Source of the DNA: Schoenoplectus triqueter
Taxonomy: Eukaryota > Streptophyta > Magnoliopsida > Poales > Cyperaceae
Assembly (NCBI GenBank): GCA_964058805.1
Contig: CAXKVV010001881.1
Location: forward strand, 1 to 27,027
Direction: 5' to 3'
DNA: 27,027 nt
Shown piece after piece: positions 1-9,560 of this stretch. Below the pieces are notes generated by a model. That model had not been told where the DNA came from, made no database searches, and worked only from the letters and a program-made list of their open reading frames with translations. Numbering within the stretch: position 1 is the stretch's first letter; every line of letters begins with the position of its first letter. The translations under genes and the position numbers were made by a program.

Positions 1-1237
1 ATCGAGCTCATCAAAGGGTTTCTTAGTTTAACTAGAGAATCTGTTATTTGGTTTTGAACGAGAATTTGAGCCATTATCTTTTGTCTACTTGGTGAGACAA
101 TTATTAGATTTCAAGTTTTTCTTCTTTCGAGTTGGCTTCATATAAGACAGATTTTGAACATTATTGAAAAATTAATGCTCAAATATAGTATAGGATTGAA
201 ATATTGATGCTTAATTTGAAGGGAAATAGTATTATCATTTCAATTGCATCGCTTGAATCCAATATGATTATTGGAGAATCTCGCAAACTATTTTAGTGAG
301 CATTTGTTCATCTTAGTTTTAATCTAAATTGGCATTATATTATTTCATAGAAATATCTTTAAGGGTCTTGGTCGGTCAATGGCTGAATGGTTGTCACTCG
401 CCAGGTTCTAGACTTCAGTTCCATGTTGTTGGCGAGAAGTAATACCCCGTAATCATTTTACAAAAAATATTTGAAATCCATCCTTATCTACTTTAATGAC
501 GCGGCATATGAGTTTACATGTTATATCACGAAATATTTGTTAAAGTAAAATCTTATGATAATTCGATAATCATCTATTATAATGAATGAGATATTAGAAC
601 ATATTATATTCTGTTTCTATGTTTAGATATTTTCAAATCTAATGTATCTTGTGAGTACACAGTAAGAAAATTAATTTAAATAGCTGACAAAACCATTTTG
701 TTCGATGGAAGTTGTCAACAAACGTTAAGCTGCTTGAGCTGAAAAGTGAAAAAGCTGGTTTGTCCGTGATATTCGTTCATTAAACCAGTTTATTGCTTTA
801 AAAATAGGGTTAGATATTAAAACAATAAACAGTATGGATGCTACGCAAACTTGGGATTTTACGAATTGCGGTTCATGTACAAAAGTCTAAACAAATTATT
901 CTTACATAAAAAAATTTCGACAAAAATATTCTTGTGAATTCGTTTAATTTTTTATTATTGTTCCTTCTTTTTTCTTTTTCTTCCCTCTTTTACTTTTTAA
1001 GTCCATTTTCATACTTCTAATTTTTACTACTAATTTTCATGTCAAATTTGTACAATATTCAATGTTTGAAAAACATTGAATATCATACACCATTATTAGT
1101 TTCAAAATTTGATAGATATTTAAATTTAAACATTAAAGACAGATAAATTGGAACTTTTAATCTATGAAATAATGAAGTTATATTTAAAATTCACATTATG
1201 CTGCGTTAAGTGGTGGAATTAATAATTTTACCGATAT
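1..1237. other. AT-rich intergenic DNA, no gene seen
   Basis: No reading frame with recognisable protein similarity, no tRNA or rRNA, and no clear terminal inverted repeats were found on either strand. The DNA is strongly A+T-rich with many short homopolymer runs, as is usual for plant intergenic sequence. A stretch near 361-445 resembles a tRNA-type A box but lacks a correctly spaced B box and was rejected. Confidence 0.6.
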
Positions 1238-1389
1238 CAGAGCAGAGGAACTCGGATCCGCTGTCGCGCAGCACGTGGTCCGTTCGATCACTTCAAGATT
1301 CGAGTTAGTACGAATCTCAAAATGATCGAACGGACCACGTGCTGCGTTGCACGGTGCCGCGCGACAGCATATATGGTTCCCAGAGCAGA
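1238..1389. mobile_element. Short foldback MITE with 9-bp target duplication (Mutator-like)
   Basis: The element proper is 1247-1380 (134 bp). It is flanked by a perfect 9-bp direct repeat, CAGAGCAGA, at 1238-1246 and 1381-1389. The ends match as inverted repeats: GGAAC, then 7-8 unmatched bases, then GCTGTCGCGC. Inside is a perfect 23-bp inverted repeat (arms begin GCAGCACGTGG) followed by a 7-bp inner stem AGATTCG/CGAATCT, so the whole element can fold into one hairpin. It is far more GC-rich than its surroundings and carries a CACGTG (G-box) core in each arm. A 9-bp duplication is the hallmark of Mutator-like transposases. There is no coding capacity, so it is non-autonomous. Assignment to the superfamily rests on duplication length only. 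Confidence 0.8.
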
Positions 1390-1469
1390 GAGCCCAAATT
1401 ACTGTCAAAAGAACACGCCGCCTTAGAGTACAAACCCTCGAGGTGTAAGCCACAGCCTCCTCCCCTGCT

Positions 1470-1813
1470 AGTTTTTTTTATATAATTACTATTAAAAATA
1501 AAAATGAGTAACAGTTATTTTTAAATCTACGAATGGAAGTACGTCACTGCTAGTGGCGCGTTTGATTTATATATGAATGGAAGTACGCCACTACTAGTGG
1601 CGCGTTTATCTTTTATATAAATCAAACGTACAGATAGTCTCTCACCCCCCCCCCCCCCCCCCCCCGCGTGTTGCTGAAGAGAGAGAAAAAGAGAGAGGAA
1701 GAGGAAGAGAAGAAAAAAAAGAAACGCGCTGTCATTCGTAGATTTAAAATTTTACAATACTCACTTATATTTTTAATAATATTAATTTAATAATAATTAT
1801 ATATGAAAAAACT
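1470..1813. mobile_element. Long-inverted-repeat MITE, hairpin-cassette family, copy 1
   Basis: The left arm (about 1470-1562) and right arm (about 1722-1813) are inverted copies. Both start AGTTTTTT, pass through ATTATTAAAAATA-like sequence and reach CTACGAATG followed by a GC-rich block. The left side holds two tandem copies of a 46-bp segment containing a short palindrome (around CACTGCTAGTGGCGCG at 1547-1562 and CACTACTAGTGGCGCG at 1590-1605). The centre contains a 21-base C run and a purine-rich GAGA tract. The same arms recur at 25878-26020 and 26179-26491, which shows a family. It lies inside the 4CL-like relic. No clean target duplication could be fixed, because the flanks are CT-rich. 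Confidence 0.75.
1645..1665. repeat. Homopolymer C run (21 bases)
   Basis: Twenty-one consecutive C residues interrupt the centre of the hairpin-cassette MITE and are followed at 1679-1722 by a purine-only GA-rich stretch. The run length is likely to be variable or inexactly sequenced. Confidence 0.9.
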
Positions 1814-1929
1814 GTCCTCTCCTCACCTCCGCTCCTTTAGGTCCCTTGCCCTGAACGCACCCTCCTTTTACCTCATCTCCCTTGCCTCCCCCCTCCCTCT
1901 ACAACTCTTCTTTGTTGTTGCCTTCAATG

Positions 1930-2498
1930 TAGGAGTGTCAATGAAATAAATTTAGATGATCTTATATAATCTAAATGTGAATTCATTAAATTTTATAGAA
2001 TTCAAATATAGATTTAAATTCATTTAAAATTTGAGGATTGAAATACAAATTCATATTCATTTATATAATGGATATTGAATCAAATCTCATTGTCGAATTT
2101 TATATTTAAATATTTAACATGATGTACAATATGCATCATAAAATATAATATAATACAAAATATTAATTGAACTAATTTGCATGATATATTTTTTAAATAA
2201 TAATATTAATAATTATTTAGACTTATATAATTATTATAATTATTAATTCTATATAGAAAAAATATTATCATATACATCATGGTATTAAAAATTGATGGTA
2301 ATTATTTTATCAAATTTATAACAGATTTGAATTCATATTATATAAGATTTAAATGCAAATTCAAAGAATAAAATGGATCTTTTTTCAATATCTATATGTG
2401 AATTTAATAAATTATTGATTTTTTTTTATTTATGTGTGGATCAATTTATGCAAATTCAGATCTAATTTTCGAATTTTTAATATACATTGGCACCCCTG
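1930..2498. mobile_element. hAT-type non-autonomous element inside the 4CL-like pseudogene
   Basis: The ends are inverted repeats, TAGGAGTGTCAATG at 1930 and the complement of CAGGGGTGCCAATG ending at 2498. They flank about 540 bp of A+T-rich DNA without a transposase. The flanking octamers are CTTCAATG (1922-1929) and CTCCAGTG (2499-2506), identical at six of eight positions with both differences being transitions. This fits an old 8-bp hAT duplication. Joining the flanks restores a continuous 4CL-like reading (a V-A region running into SGTSLAF), which supports insertion into the coding exon. Confidence 0.75.
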
Positions 2499-3473
2499 CT
2501 CCAGTGGTACCTCCCTTGCCTTCCCTTCCCTCAGCCACCTCGTCTCCCTTGCCACTTCCTCCCTCGCTTCCCACCACGGCCTCAAACCAGGTGACGTGGT
2601 ACTTCCAATTCTCTTTACTTCCATGTATTCTCTTGCTGCCCTTTCTCTTGGGTCGGTTCTCTCCCCTGCTAACTCACTTCTCAGCCGATCTGAATTTGAG
2701 TCTCAGATCAGTAACTGCTCATGGTCTTTCATTTTAACCAGAAAGGCTCTTTCCTCCAAGCTGAGAAACTTCATGCTCAAGCCCCTGCTTTTCATTGAAG
2801 ATTTCGTCTCAGATCTGCTAACTACTCCAAAATCAGCTGTGAAGCCTTCTGCAAACGTGCCAACTGAACAAATTCAGTCATCACATCCCACTCTTCTCAT
2901 GTACTCATCCAGCACCACTGGGAAAAGTAAAGGTGTAGTATGCACACATGCTAATATGATAACAATGGCATGCCCTTAGTCACGCATGGGGTGGTATCGC
3001 CGTATCAGTACTGGTAGAGGTGCCAGTACAAGAGACTGTATGCATGTGCTTTGCCTCTGTTTCATATGTTCGGTTTCTCAGTCTTTATAACGGGGTTCTG
3101 GCAATGGGAGCCACGTCAGTGATAGTACCAGATCGGTTTTCACCTGGTCAGCTAATGGAGGCAGTGAGGAGGTATGGAGTTGCACACGTACCAGTGGTAC
3201 TGCCAGTGTTGGGTGATGATGACAATGAAGGGACACATAGCCGGAGGAGTTATCCCCGGATTGCTGAAGGAGGTAATTTCATCCGGTGCACCATAAGCAA
3301 TGCTTATGGATCGGTTTGCACAGTGTTTCCTGGAGTTAGATTGTCTCAGGTATGTGAAGATCTTCTATCCGTTAGATTTTGATCAGATATATAGTAAAGG
3401 AACAAAGGATATGGCTGCACCTTAGGGATCTGACAAGTACGGACACATTTAAAGTCTTCTCTGGTGTTTCAAA

Positions 3474-3876
3474 TGAAGTAATGAGAAGGGATCAGTTGAC
3501 AATGGTTTATTTTCTTTATAATAAATCTTTAAATAAATATAAAAAATTTAAAAATAAAAAAAAAAGTTTATAAATATTTTTTTTCTACTTTTAAATTGAT
3601 AGTTATTCAAATTTTATATAATTTTATTATCATTTGATAGTTCATCAAAAACCGTTAAATTGAAATCGTTACAACTTGTATGAAAATTTGATGGTTTTTA
3701 ATGAACTATCAAACGATAATGAAATTGTATGAAATTTAAATGGCCGTCAATCTAAAAGTAGAGTAACAGATCTATAAATATTTTTTCATTTTTAATTTTT
3801 TTTATATTTATTTAGATATCACTTATCAAAATTATCAAAATAACCCATTATCAAATGATCCCTTCTCTAAAGTAAT
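3474..3876. mobile_element. Foldback Mutator-type MITE with 9-bp target duplication (copy 1)
   Basis: The element is 3483-3867 (385 bp) and almost its whole length is an inverted repeat. Its arms begin GAGAAGGGATCA, continue with TGATAATGGGTTATTTT-like sequence, and then include AAATAAATATAAA and TTTGATAGTTCAT nearer the centre. The flanks are TGAAGTAAT (3474-3482) and TAAAGTAAT (3868-3876), a 9-bp duplication with one transition. It lies in what would have been the first intron of the 4CL-like gene. No coding capacity is seen. A related decayed copy lies at about 6025-6402. Confidence 0.85.
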
Positions 3877-4389
3877 ACCGGACCATCAATAACTCGCAAC
3901 AAGCCCAGACCGGGGTCGGGGATTTTTTTTTTTTAAAGCACTTTTCCTGTCATTTATTATTGGGAGTTGAAAGAAGTCAAAACGGAATCAACTCATCAAG
4001 AGGAAAGCACATTTTCACCGTCCAATCCAAATTTTTAAAAAATATTTCATGGTTTTTAACGGTAAAATAATAATTTTGAGTTAAAATAATTTAAACGAAT
4101 TATTTAACAGTTTTAACGATTTAAACGAAATCTTTTTATTTAACAGATAAAATTAAAATGAAGTTTAAACGGTTAAATGAAATTTTTCAAAAGCTTGATC
4201 CAATTTGATAATTTCAGCAAAGGGCTCTTGATAAGTACTTGGAATTTTTCTGAAATGCGAGTAGAAATTGAAAATAAAAGGTGTTGTTTGCATCATCTTC
4301 CAGCATATTAAAACAACTAATGGTATTTTTTAATTTGCCAGTAATCGATCAATTGTACAAGAGGATCGCATTTCACTATTTATAAATAA
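3877..4389. other. AT-rich intergenic DNA, no feature seen
   Basis: No open frame of note, no exon-like segment and no convincing terminal inverted repeat is present. Around 4060-4190 there are several related AAACGA/TTTAACAG motifs, but they do not form a defined repeat. Confidence 0.5.
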
Positions 4390-4963
4390 TTTTCTTTTTT
4401 GAAGGGAGGCAAAGCCTACTCATGTTTCATTAAAAAAAGAAGAGGATTTACAAACCAGAAAGAAAAAGAAAGAGAAAAAACTGAATTTACAAGAGAAATG
4501 CAATTCATGCATTTTTCTCAAAAGAAAGAGAAGCAAAAATAAAAATAAAGCTGATCTTGTTACTTTGTCAGTTATCGAGGTGGTGGATCGTCGTTGCTGA
4601 ATCGTGAGGTGGTTGTCGTCGTCGCTGTACATTGGATTTGGAGGTGGAGGTCAAATTCAGAGACGGAGGCATGGAGGCACAGATGAGGTCACTGATCGAC
4701 GTCATTGTACAGGTGGGGAGGTGCAACTAAAGTGCAGGTGGAGACGCTGGTGGTGGGGCTCGAATCAGCGTTGACGTTGATGTTGTTGTACCTAGTTGCT
4801 ATAGAAGAGAGGAGATAGAGGAGGTAGAGTGGGGAGGAGAAGAGAGAGGGAGGGGGCGGGGGAGGCCGGCGACGTCGCCTAGAATTTTGAGTTTGAGGGG
4901 TTTTCTCTCTTTTGAGTTTCGCTCTTTTCTTTCTCTCAGAATCCTTATTATCAAAACTCTATG
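4390..4963 (-). mobile_element. Internally deleted LINE-like (L1-type) retroelement remnant
   Basis: Read on the minus strand, the segment ends near 4390 in an A-rich tail preceded by AATGAAACATGAGTAGGC and TTTGCCTCCC, the type of 3' end common in plant L1 LINEs. The higher-coordinate (5') part is GC-rich with GGCGACGTCGCCGG and CT-rich sequence, resembling a LINE 5' leader. No endonuclease or reverse transcriptase lies between, so about 570 bp would represent both ends with the middle deleted, or a short non-autonomous derivative. A possible but imperfect target duplication is CACTA...ATAATTTTC on both sides (about 4374-4394 and 4964-4977). A short minus-strand frame here (4420-4632) is low-complexity and is not taken as a gene. 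Confidence 0.5.
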
Positions 4964-5196
4964 CACTAATAATTTTCAGGTAGCCCCAATAGAGCGTGAA
5001 GAAATTCTTTTTGTCTCGTCAAGAAATTTGGAACGTTACTGTCACTTCGCGAGTGAATACTTCCTAAGAATTGATTTTATTTATATCCTAATTTTTCATT
5101 GGTATTTTGTAATTTTATACAAGTCAAGTCTGCACAAGTTCTCATCTCGAATATGTAAAATGGATTACTTGTCAATTTATTTTGTTAAAATATCAG

Positions 5197-5299
5197 ACAC
5201 CTGGACGAAGAGGCTGGTGAAATCTCAATGGCACGTGTCTTTCGAAAACCGGGAAACAAAATTAAGGAGATTGATGCCATTGCTTTCATGCAAGATAAG
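5197..5299 (+). pseudogene. Orphan exon-like segment of an unidentified protein
   Basis: A 103-base segment is bounded by a consensus acceptor (ATATCAG at 5190-5196) and a consensus donor (AAG|GTGTGT at 5297-5305). In the frame starting at 5198 it encodes 34 residues without a stop, beginning HLDEEAGEISMARVFR and ending AFMQDK. The composition (charged and mixed, not low-complexity) looks like real protein, unlike the surrounding AT-rich frames. A second weaker open stretch at about 4980-5050 also follows a TTTCAG. I do not recognise the protein family, and no neighbouring exon that continues it was found. It may be a relic exon, a fragment captured by a transposon, or chance. Confidence 0.3.
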
Positions 5300-5305
5300 G
5301 TGTGT

Positions 5306-6024
5306 ACCCTGAGGAATTGTTTCTGTTGAAACACTAAACTAAAATTTAACAGAATCAGTCATTGCATTGTGATCCCTCGATTTATTTATTTTTTTACATT
5401 GCGCTTGTAGTCTATCCTCAAAATGGGCAATTTGGTCAAAAAATGAAGAAATAAAATTTTAACTTTCTAAAATACCATGTAATTTTATGTCAATATTCTG
5501 TCCCTCCCCTAATTTAAGTAGCGCCATATAAGAAGATAAGAAGAGTGATGTTTTTGGGGATTCACATCCGTTGTCATATTTATTTCTATAGCGCAATTCT
5601 GTCATATCTTTTTTGTTTCTATATTAATGAGTTACCCCTTATTATTAACATACTAATATGACTCGCAAATTATGATGAATAATTTTTTTTACTTTTTAAC
5701 CAGATGTTTTATAAATAATTTATCAATTTAATATATATTATGTTTTATTCGTCAAAAAGGTGGATTCTACCAGTACAGTTAATTTACAAATGTTTGATTA
5801 TTCGTTATATATTTGTGTAATTAAGTTTTTGATCGGCAGCTATATATCTTTTATAAATTTTGGGTTTTTATATGAATCTTGATAATTAGCTCCATGACCG
5901 ATGCCCTTTATCTTGCCCTAAACTGATAGTAAGAAAGTATCAAATTTAATGCATTTCATAATACAATGCGTTTAAAGTCAATCTTATATGTAATGTAATA
6001 TAATTATATACGTATTAAATATTA
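5306..6024. other. AT-rich intergenic DNA, no feature seen
   Basis: Neither strand shows a convincing coding segment, RNA gene or transposon end. Confidence 0.5.
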
Positions 6025-6402
6025 AAAGGGGAATTACTTGACAATTTTTTTTTGATAAACTTGATGATAAAATTTAAAATAAATTCGGCAAACTAAAAAA
6101 ATATATGTATAGATATATTCTTATAAATTTGATGATTTTGGTTTAAATTTCATTCAATTTAAGTACATTTGTTATTCAAGAAAAAAACCATCAATGATAA
6201 ACTATTGCAAATGTTATGTAGTTTTACTGTTTTAGTGATATTTGATCAAAAAATCAAATAACATTTAAATTGTGTAAAATTTAAATAACTATCAATTAAT
6301 AAATTTTGTAAACTTTCCCTTTTTTTTTAGAAATTATTTTATAGTTATGACAAATTTATTGTTAAGACTGTCAAAATAATCGCTGTCAAATGACGTTCAT
6401 AT
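6025..6402. mobile_element. Decayed foldback MITE related to the one at 3483-3867 (copy 2)
   Basis: The right end (CTGTCAAATGACG at about 6384-6396, with TGTCAAAATAATC just before it) matches the 3483 element's right end. Internal sequence such as TTTAAATTGTGTAAAATTTAAATA aligns with its subterminal arms. The left end carries TTACTTGACA, the inverted counterpart. Both arms are diverged, and no 9-bp duplication can be fixed, so the boundaries are approximate. Confidence 0.55.
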
Positions 6403-6596
6403 ATTTTCTTCGTTCAAATAACTTGATTTTCTGCACTAACTATACAAACTCGTTAATTGGACAAATATGAAAAAAGTATTATTATAGTCTCAACTCTCAA
6501 ATAACATGATGTTTATTAGAATCTTAAAGTTAATGACTTTTAGAAATCTTATAAAAAGATATATGAGATTGTAGAGTACATTGAGAGCTTTACAAT

Positions 6597-6622
6597 TATA
6601 TATATATATATATATATATATA
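6597..6622. repeat. (TA)n microsatellite, 13 units
   Basis: An uninterrupted run of 13 TA dinucleotides lies in AT-rich intergenic DNA and is likely length-polymorphic. Confidence 0.95.
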
Positions 6623-6899
6623 ATTTAGGTAAACAATTAAATAATTATGAATATTACAAGAACATATCTAGTAGACAGTTCTTGGAACTTGAAATACAAT
6701 GTGTAAAATAAAAATCAAGATGAATTAGAAGTTTTCGATCTGAAAATTATGAAGTCTAGTTTATTGACTAAGTGGCTAGTGAGGTATTTAAACCCACAAA
6801 TACAAGGTTTATGAAAAACTATTTTAGTTGATAAATACAACCATACCATAAATAGTTTAAATTATTCTTCCTTTTGATTGGGTGTAATGACTACTAAAG

Positions 6900-7900
6900 G
6901 TTTTGTAGATATAAGTGTAGATAAAAAAAAATTGGTGATGATTCTATAGTTAGTTTTTGGCATGATATATGATTTTACAATAATACTCTAGCTAATATCT
7001 ATCCTAATCTCTATGTTATGGTACAACATAATTATATTCTTATTTCTGAGGCCTTTCAATTTGGTTCTCTTCAATTACTTGTTTACTTCTCTTTAGATGA
7101 TGTGTCTCTCTGAATGGAATCATTTATAGAAGGAACTCTCTTTTCATATTGACCCTCTTGTCTCAAGATTCTCTTCCTTGGAGATGGACCCATTTTTTGT
7201 ACATTTTTTTTGTATGACTGGTTAGAGTTTGGCGGGATACCTAATTTAGAGTTTACTTCTATATGAAATACAAAGGACCCATATCAGCCTCTTTCTTTGG
7301 CTTGTTAAAAAAAGGAATAAGGTACTGACCAAACTAACTAACAAAAAAAGCGGCTGGCAAGGATCAGTTGAGTGTGTTCTTTTTGCTCTAGTTGAAACTA
7401 TTAGGGGAGCAATACTTTGGACTGTATGGTTAGAAAAAAAATATTATATTTTAATATATCTTTTTGTAGAACTAATAAGTATTGATTTGCAAATCATTAT
7501 TAGTCTTACTTCTTTTTGGTATTTTCATACTAGTAATGATAATATGTTAAAATTATCATTAATTCTTCCACAATTTGTAGATGATGTATATCTAGGTTTT
7601 AGAGGGGCCCACCTCTCCTCTAGCTTTAGAGTACACTCAGGAGATGAGGAGAGGTCAGACGGGCATATTAGACTTTGGTACTAGTTTCTCTCCCTATATG
7701 TGGCGCAGGCATTGAGTAGTTGTGATGATATTTCAATAGTTTTTTCATGAACTTTTGATATGTGGTGTTTGCGTTGTCTGGATGTTCTACTGTGTTTTGA
7801 TTATGTCTCTGTGTTGTTTTATATTGCTTATGTATTATCTGCATTATATTGTGGTGATACTTTGATGTTTAGATATCAGTCTTAGAAGTCAGGGTCTAGG
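6900..7900 (+). pseudogene. Decayed LINE reverse transcriptase C-terminal region
   Basis: At about 6934-7110 the plus strand reads GDDSIVSFWHDI, then a stop where Trp is expected, then ANIYPNLY and ISEAFQFGS. This is the pattern (G-D-G...FW.D.W...L...YP.LY) found after the polymerase domain of plant L1-type LINEs. At about 7412-7450 another frame gives ILWTVWLE, and about 60 bases further on SFWYF, matching the C-terminal W.W.ER.....FW signature. Stops and frame changes are numerous, and at least one stop is TGA in place of TGG, which fits decay of methylated DNA by C-to-T change. The part after about 7560 may be 3' untranslated sequence; the end is not defined. It is non-functional. Confidence 0.65.
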
Positions 7901-9120
7901 GCTCTAGGCTTAGTTTTGATTTACTTATATTAATTACTCTACAAACACTCGTCTTTAATTGGTGCCAGCTGTTTGATACTGTGATAAGACAATTTAGGTT
8001 GTAATTTTTCAAATATTTCAAGAAAACTGATGAAGTCATTTCACTATTATAAAAAAAATTGAGTGTCTTAAAAATTACATGCAGTTGATTATTATTTAGT
8101 ATTTCATCAAAAGGCTGCTAATTATATAACTCACATATAATTGTCGAATATCACTAATTGCGTGCAATGCCATTTAATATTTCATCTAATTACGCCCTCA
8201 CAAATTGTATAACTCTTAAAAATTGTCAGAATTTAATATTTAGGAAGCTAGTCACAAACAGAAATATGAAGTCTCCGGAATATTACCCTGCAAATAGTAC
8301 TGCATTTATCTGCTTTAATAATAAGCTATAAACTTAAAAAAGCCATCAGATTTATTTTATTTTATTTTCGCATCTTTGTCTATAATCGCACCATGGACAT
8401 AGGATCTGAGAGACTGAAAACAACTTAATTGATATAAAATCTTATCGTCATATCATTACCAATTTACCATCAGACCTCTCTATTTTTTTATCGGATTTGT
8501 TCTAGTACACCATGCAAAATTAAATGGTCAAAATAATTTTGATCAAACGGTTACAATTTAATTAGATGGAGCATGTTGAAACTAAAAATGAAAGGTGCAA
8601 TCAATCTTTAAATCTGAATCATAGATTACTTTTTAAATAAATATGTATTTGCTCATTTCCATACTATTTTTATTTCATCATGCGGTGCAAATCACTTAAA
8701 ATTTCTCTCAAAAAATATTTTCTTCCAAAAAAATGATTCGCTGTGGACTCGCTCTTTTTGTATTTATTCATAGTAACTCTAGGTTTATAAATTTTGTAAT
8801 GTTTTGAAAATTTATCTTTCAAAATAAAAATGATGATCTAAATCATTCAACTTTAAATATTTATAAATAATATTTAATTTGAATTACATATTTACAAATC
8901 ATATTTTTCATTTGAATTTATTCTTAAATAATATTCCATTTAAACTTCAAACCTACTATTTTCCACAAAATCTGATTTGTTGACAAATTCCTTTTTAACG
9001 TGCCATATCCTGTAGTACTCTATGTTATTGTGTAGTTGGCAAAATTTTCGGTCCAAATCATAAGATCTTTAATTCGAGTAAACACATATATTCCCTTGAA
9101 CTCATGTGTTGGAGCGTACC
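7901..9120. other. AT-rich intergenic DNA, no gene seen
   Basis: Only short random frames occur. There are some locally repeated phrases (for example TTTAATATTTCATCTAAT-like sequence near 8095-8200), but no defined element ends and no RNA gene. Confidence 0.5.
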
Positions 9121-9560
9121 CATCCAATCATAGGCGGATGGGGAGGCAAATATCGGATTGTAATAGCTTATCGGGTTTAAATCCATTAACTAATCGGGTG
9201 CTAAATAAAAAGATAATAATTTAATATATATTCTTACCTAATAAAAAATTTATTGGAATAATAACATTTTATATATTAAAAATAACAATAAAATAAAGCT
9301 CAAAATAATAGATAATCAAATTGATGAAGAAAATTTTCGTCTATAAAACTTTATATTTTGATATCTTTGCATAATTATTTCATTATACATGATATTAAAT
9401 ATTTTTTTCTCAATAAAATTAATCAGACAATCCAGAGGGGGCAAAAAAAAATTTTAGGGGAGACAAATTACCGAAAATATTACTGAAAAGCATTATTTTT
9501 CAAAATCCAGGGGGACCGTTGCCCCCCTGGGGCTAGTGTGCATCCGCCCCTGCATCCAAT
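9121..9560. mobile_element. hAT-type MITE with perfect 8-bp target duplication (family H, copy 1)
   Basis: The element is 9129-9552 (424 bp), flanked by a perfect direct octamer CATCCAAT at 9121-9128 and 9553-9560, the duplication length of hAT transposons. The ends are short inverted repeats, CATAGGCGGATG on the left and CAGGGGCGGATG read inward from the right. There is no transposase. The right end contains a local GGGGGC/GCCCCC palindrome around 9510-9535. The same family in opposite orientation is at 15657-16029, and a decayed copy lies at about 25190-25408; they share GATTTTGAAAAATA near one end and TTAAATCCATTAACTA-like sequence near the other. Confidence 0.9.

Larger units (their letters stand above)
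1390..3349 (+). pseudogene. 4-coumarate:CoA ligase-like (acyl-activating enzyme) pseudogene, exon 1 only
   Basis: This is the remnant of an adenylate-forming ligase that would join CoA to a phenolic or fatty-acid-type carboxylate. The clearest part, 2499-2976, reads a 4CL-like N-terminal domain (SSGTSLAF, then LKPGDVV, then SPANS). It continues to the AMP-binding P-loop at 2902-2934, read as YSSSTTGKSKG, followed by VVCTHAN. The family normally has SSGTTG, so a Gly has become Ser (AGC, a one-base transition from GGC). A stop TAG follows at 2977. Homology resumes in another frame at about 3044-3217 (GVLAMGATSV, then RRYGVAHVPVV), and the frame ends in FPGVRLSQ at 3349, directly before a good donor CAG|GTATGT, where exon 1 of such genes can end. 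The later exons are missing. Sequence 1814-1929 reads plausibly as the preceding N-terminal part; 1390-1469 is only a weak candidate. Two transposons split the copy. It cannot encode an enzyme. Confidence 0.85.

Noticed and set aside
361..445. tRNA- or SINE-like A box (TGGCTGAATGG) followed by GGTTCTAGAC
   Set aside because: The putative B box has a mismatch and lies only 13 bases after the A box, too close for a tRNA or tRNA-derived SINE, and no cloverleaf can be drawn.
1196..1453. 85-codon minus-strand frame
   Set aside because: It runs across a palindromic MITE and its flanks and is explained by the hairpin; no protein similarity.
1458..1824. 10-bp target duplication TCCTCCCCTG / TCCTCTCCTC around the hairpin-cassette MITE
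   Set aside because: Both flanks are CT-rich, so an 8-of-10 match is expected by chance, and it does not abut the inverted repeats cleanly.
4887..5312. 141-codon plus-strand frame
   Set aside because: It crosses the end of the LINE remnant and an intron-like AT-rich stretch; only the 5197-5299 segment in a different frame looks protein-like.
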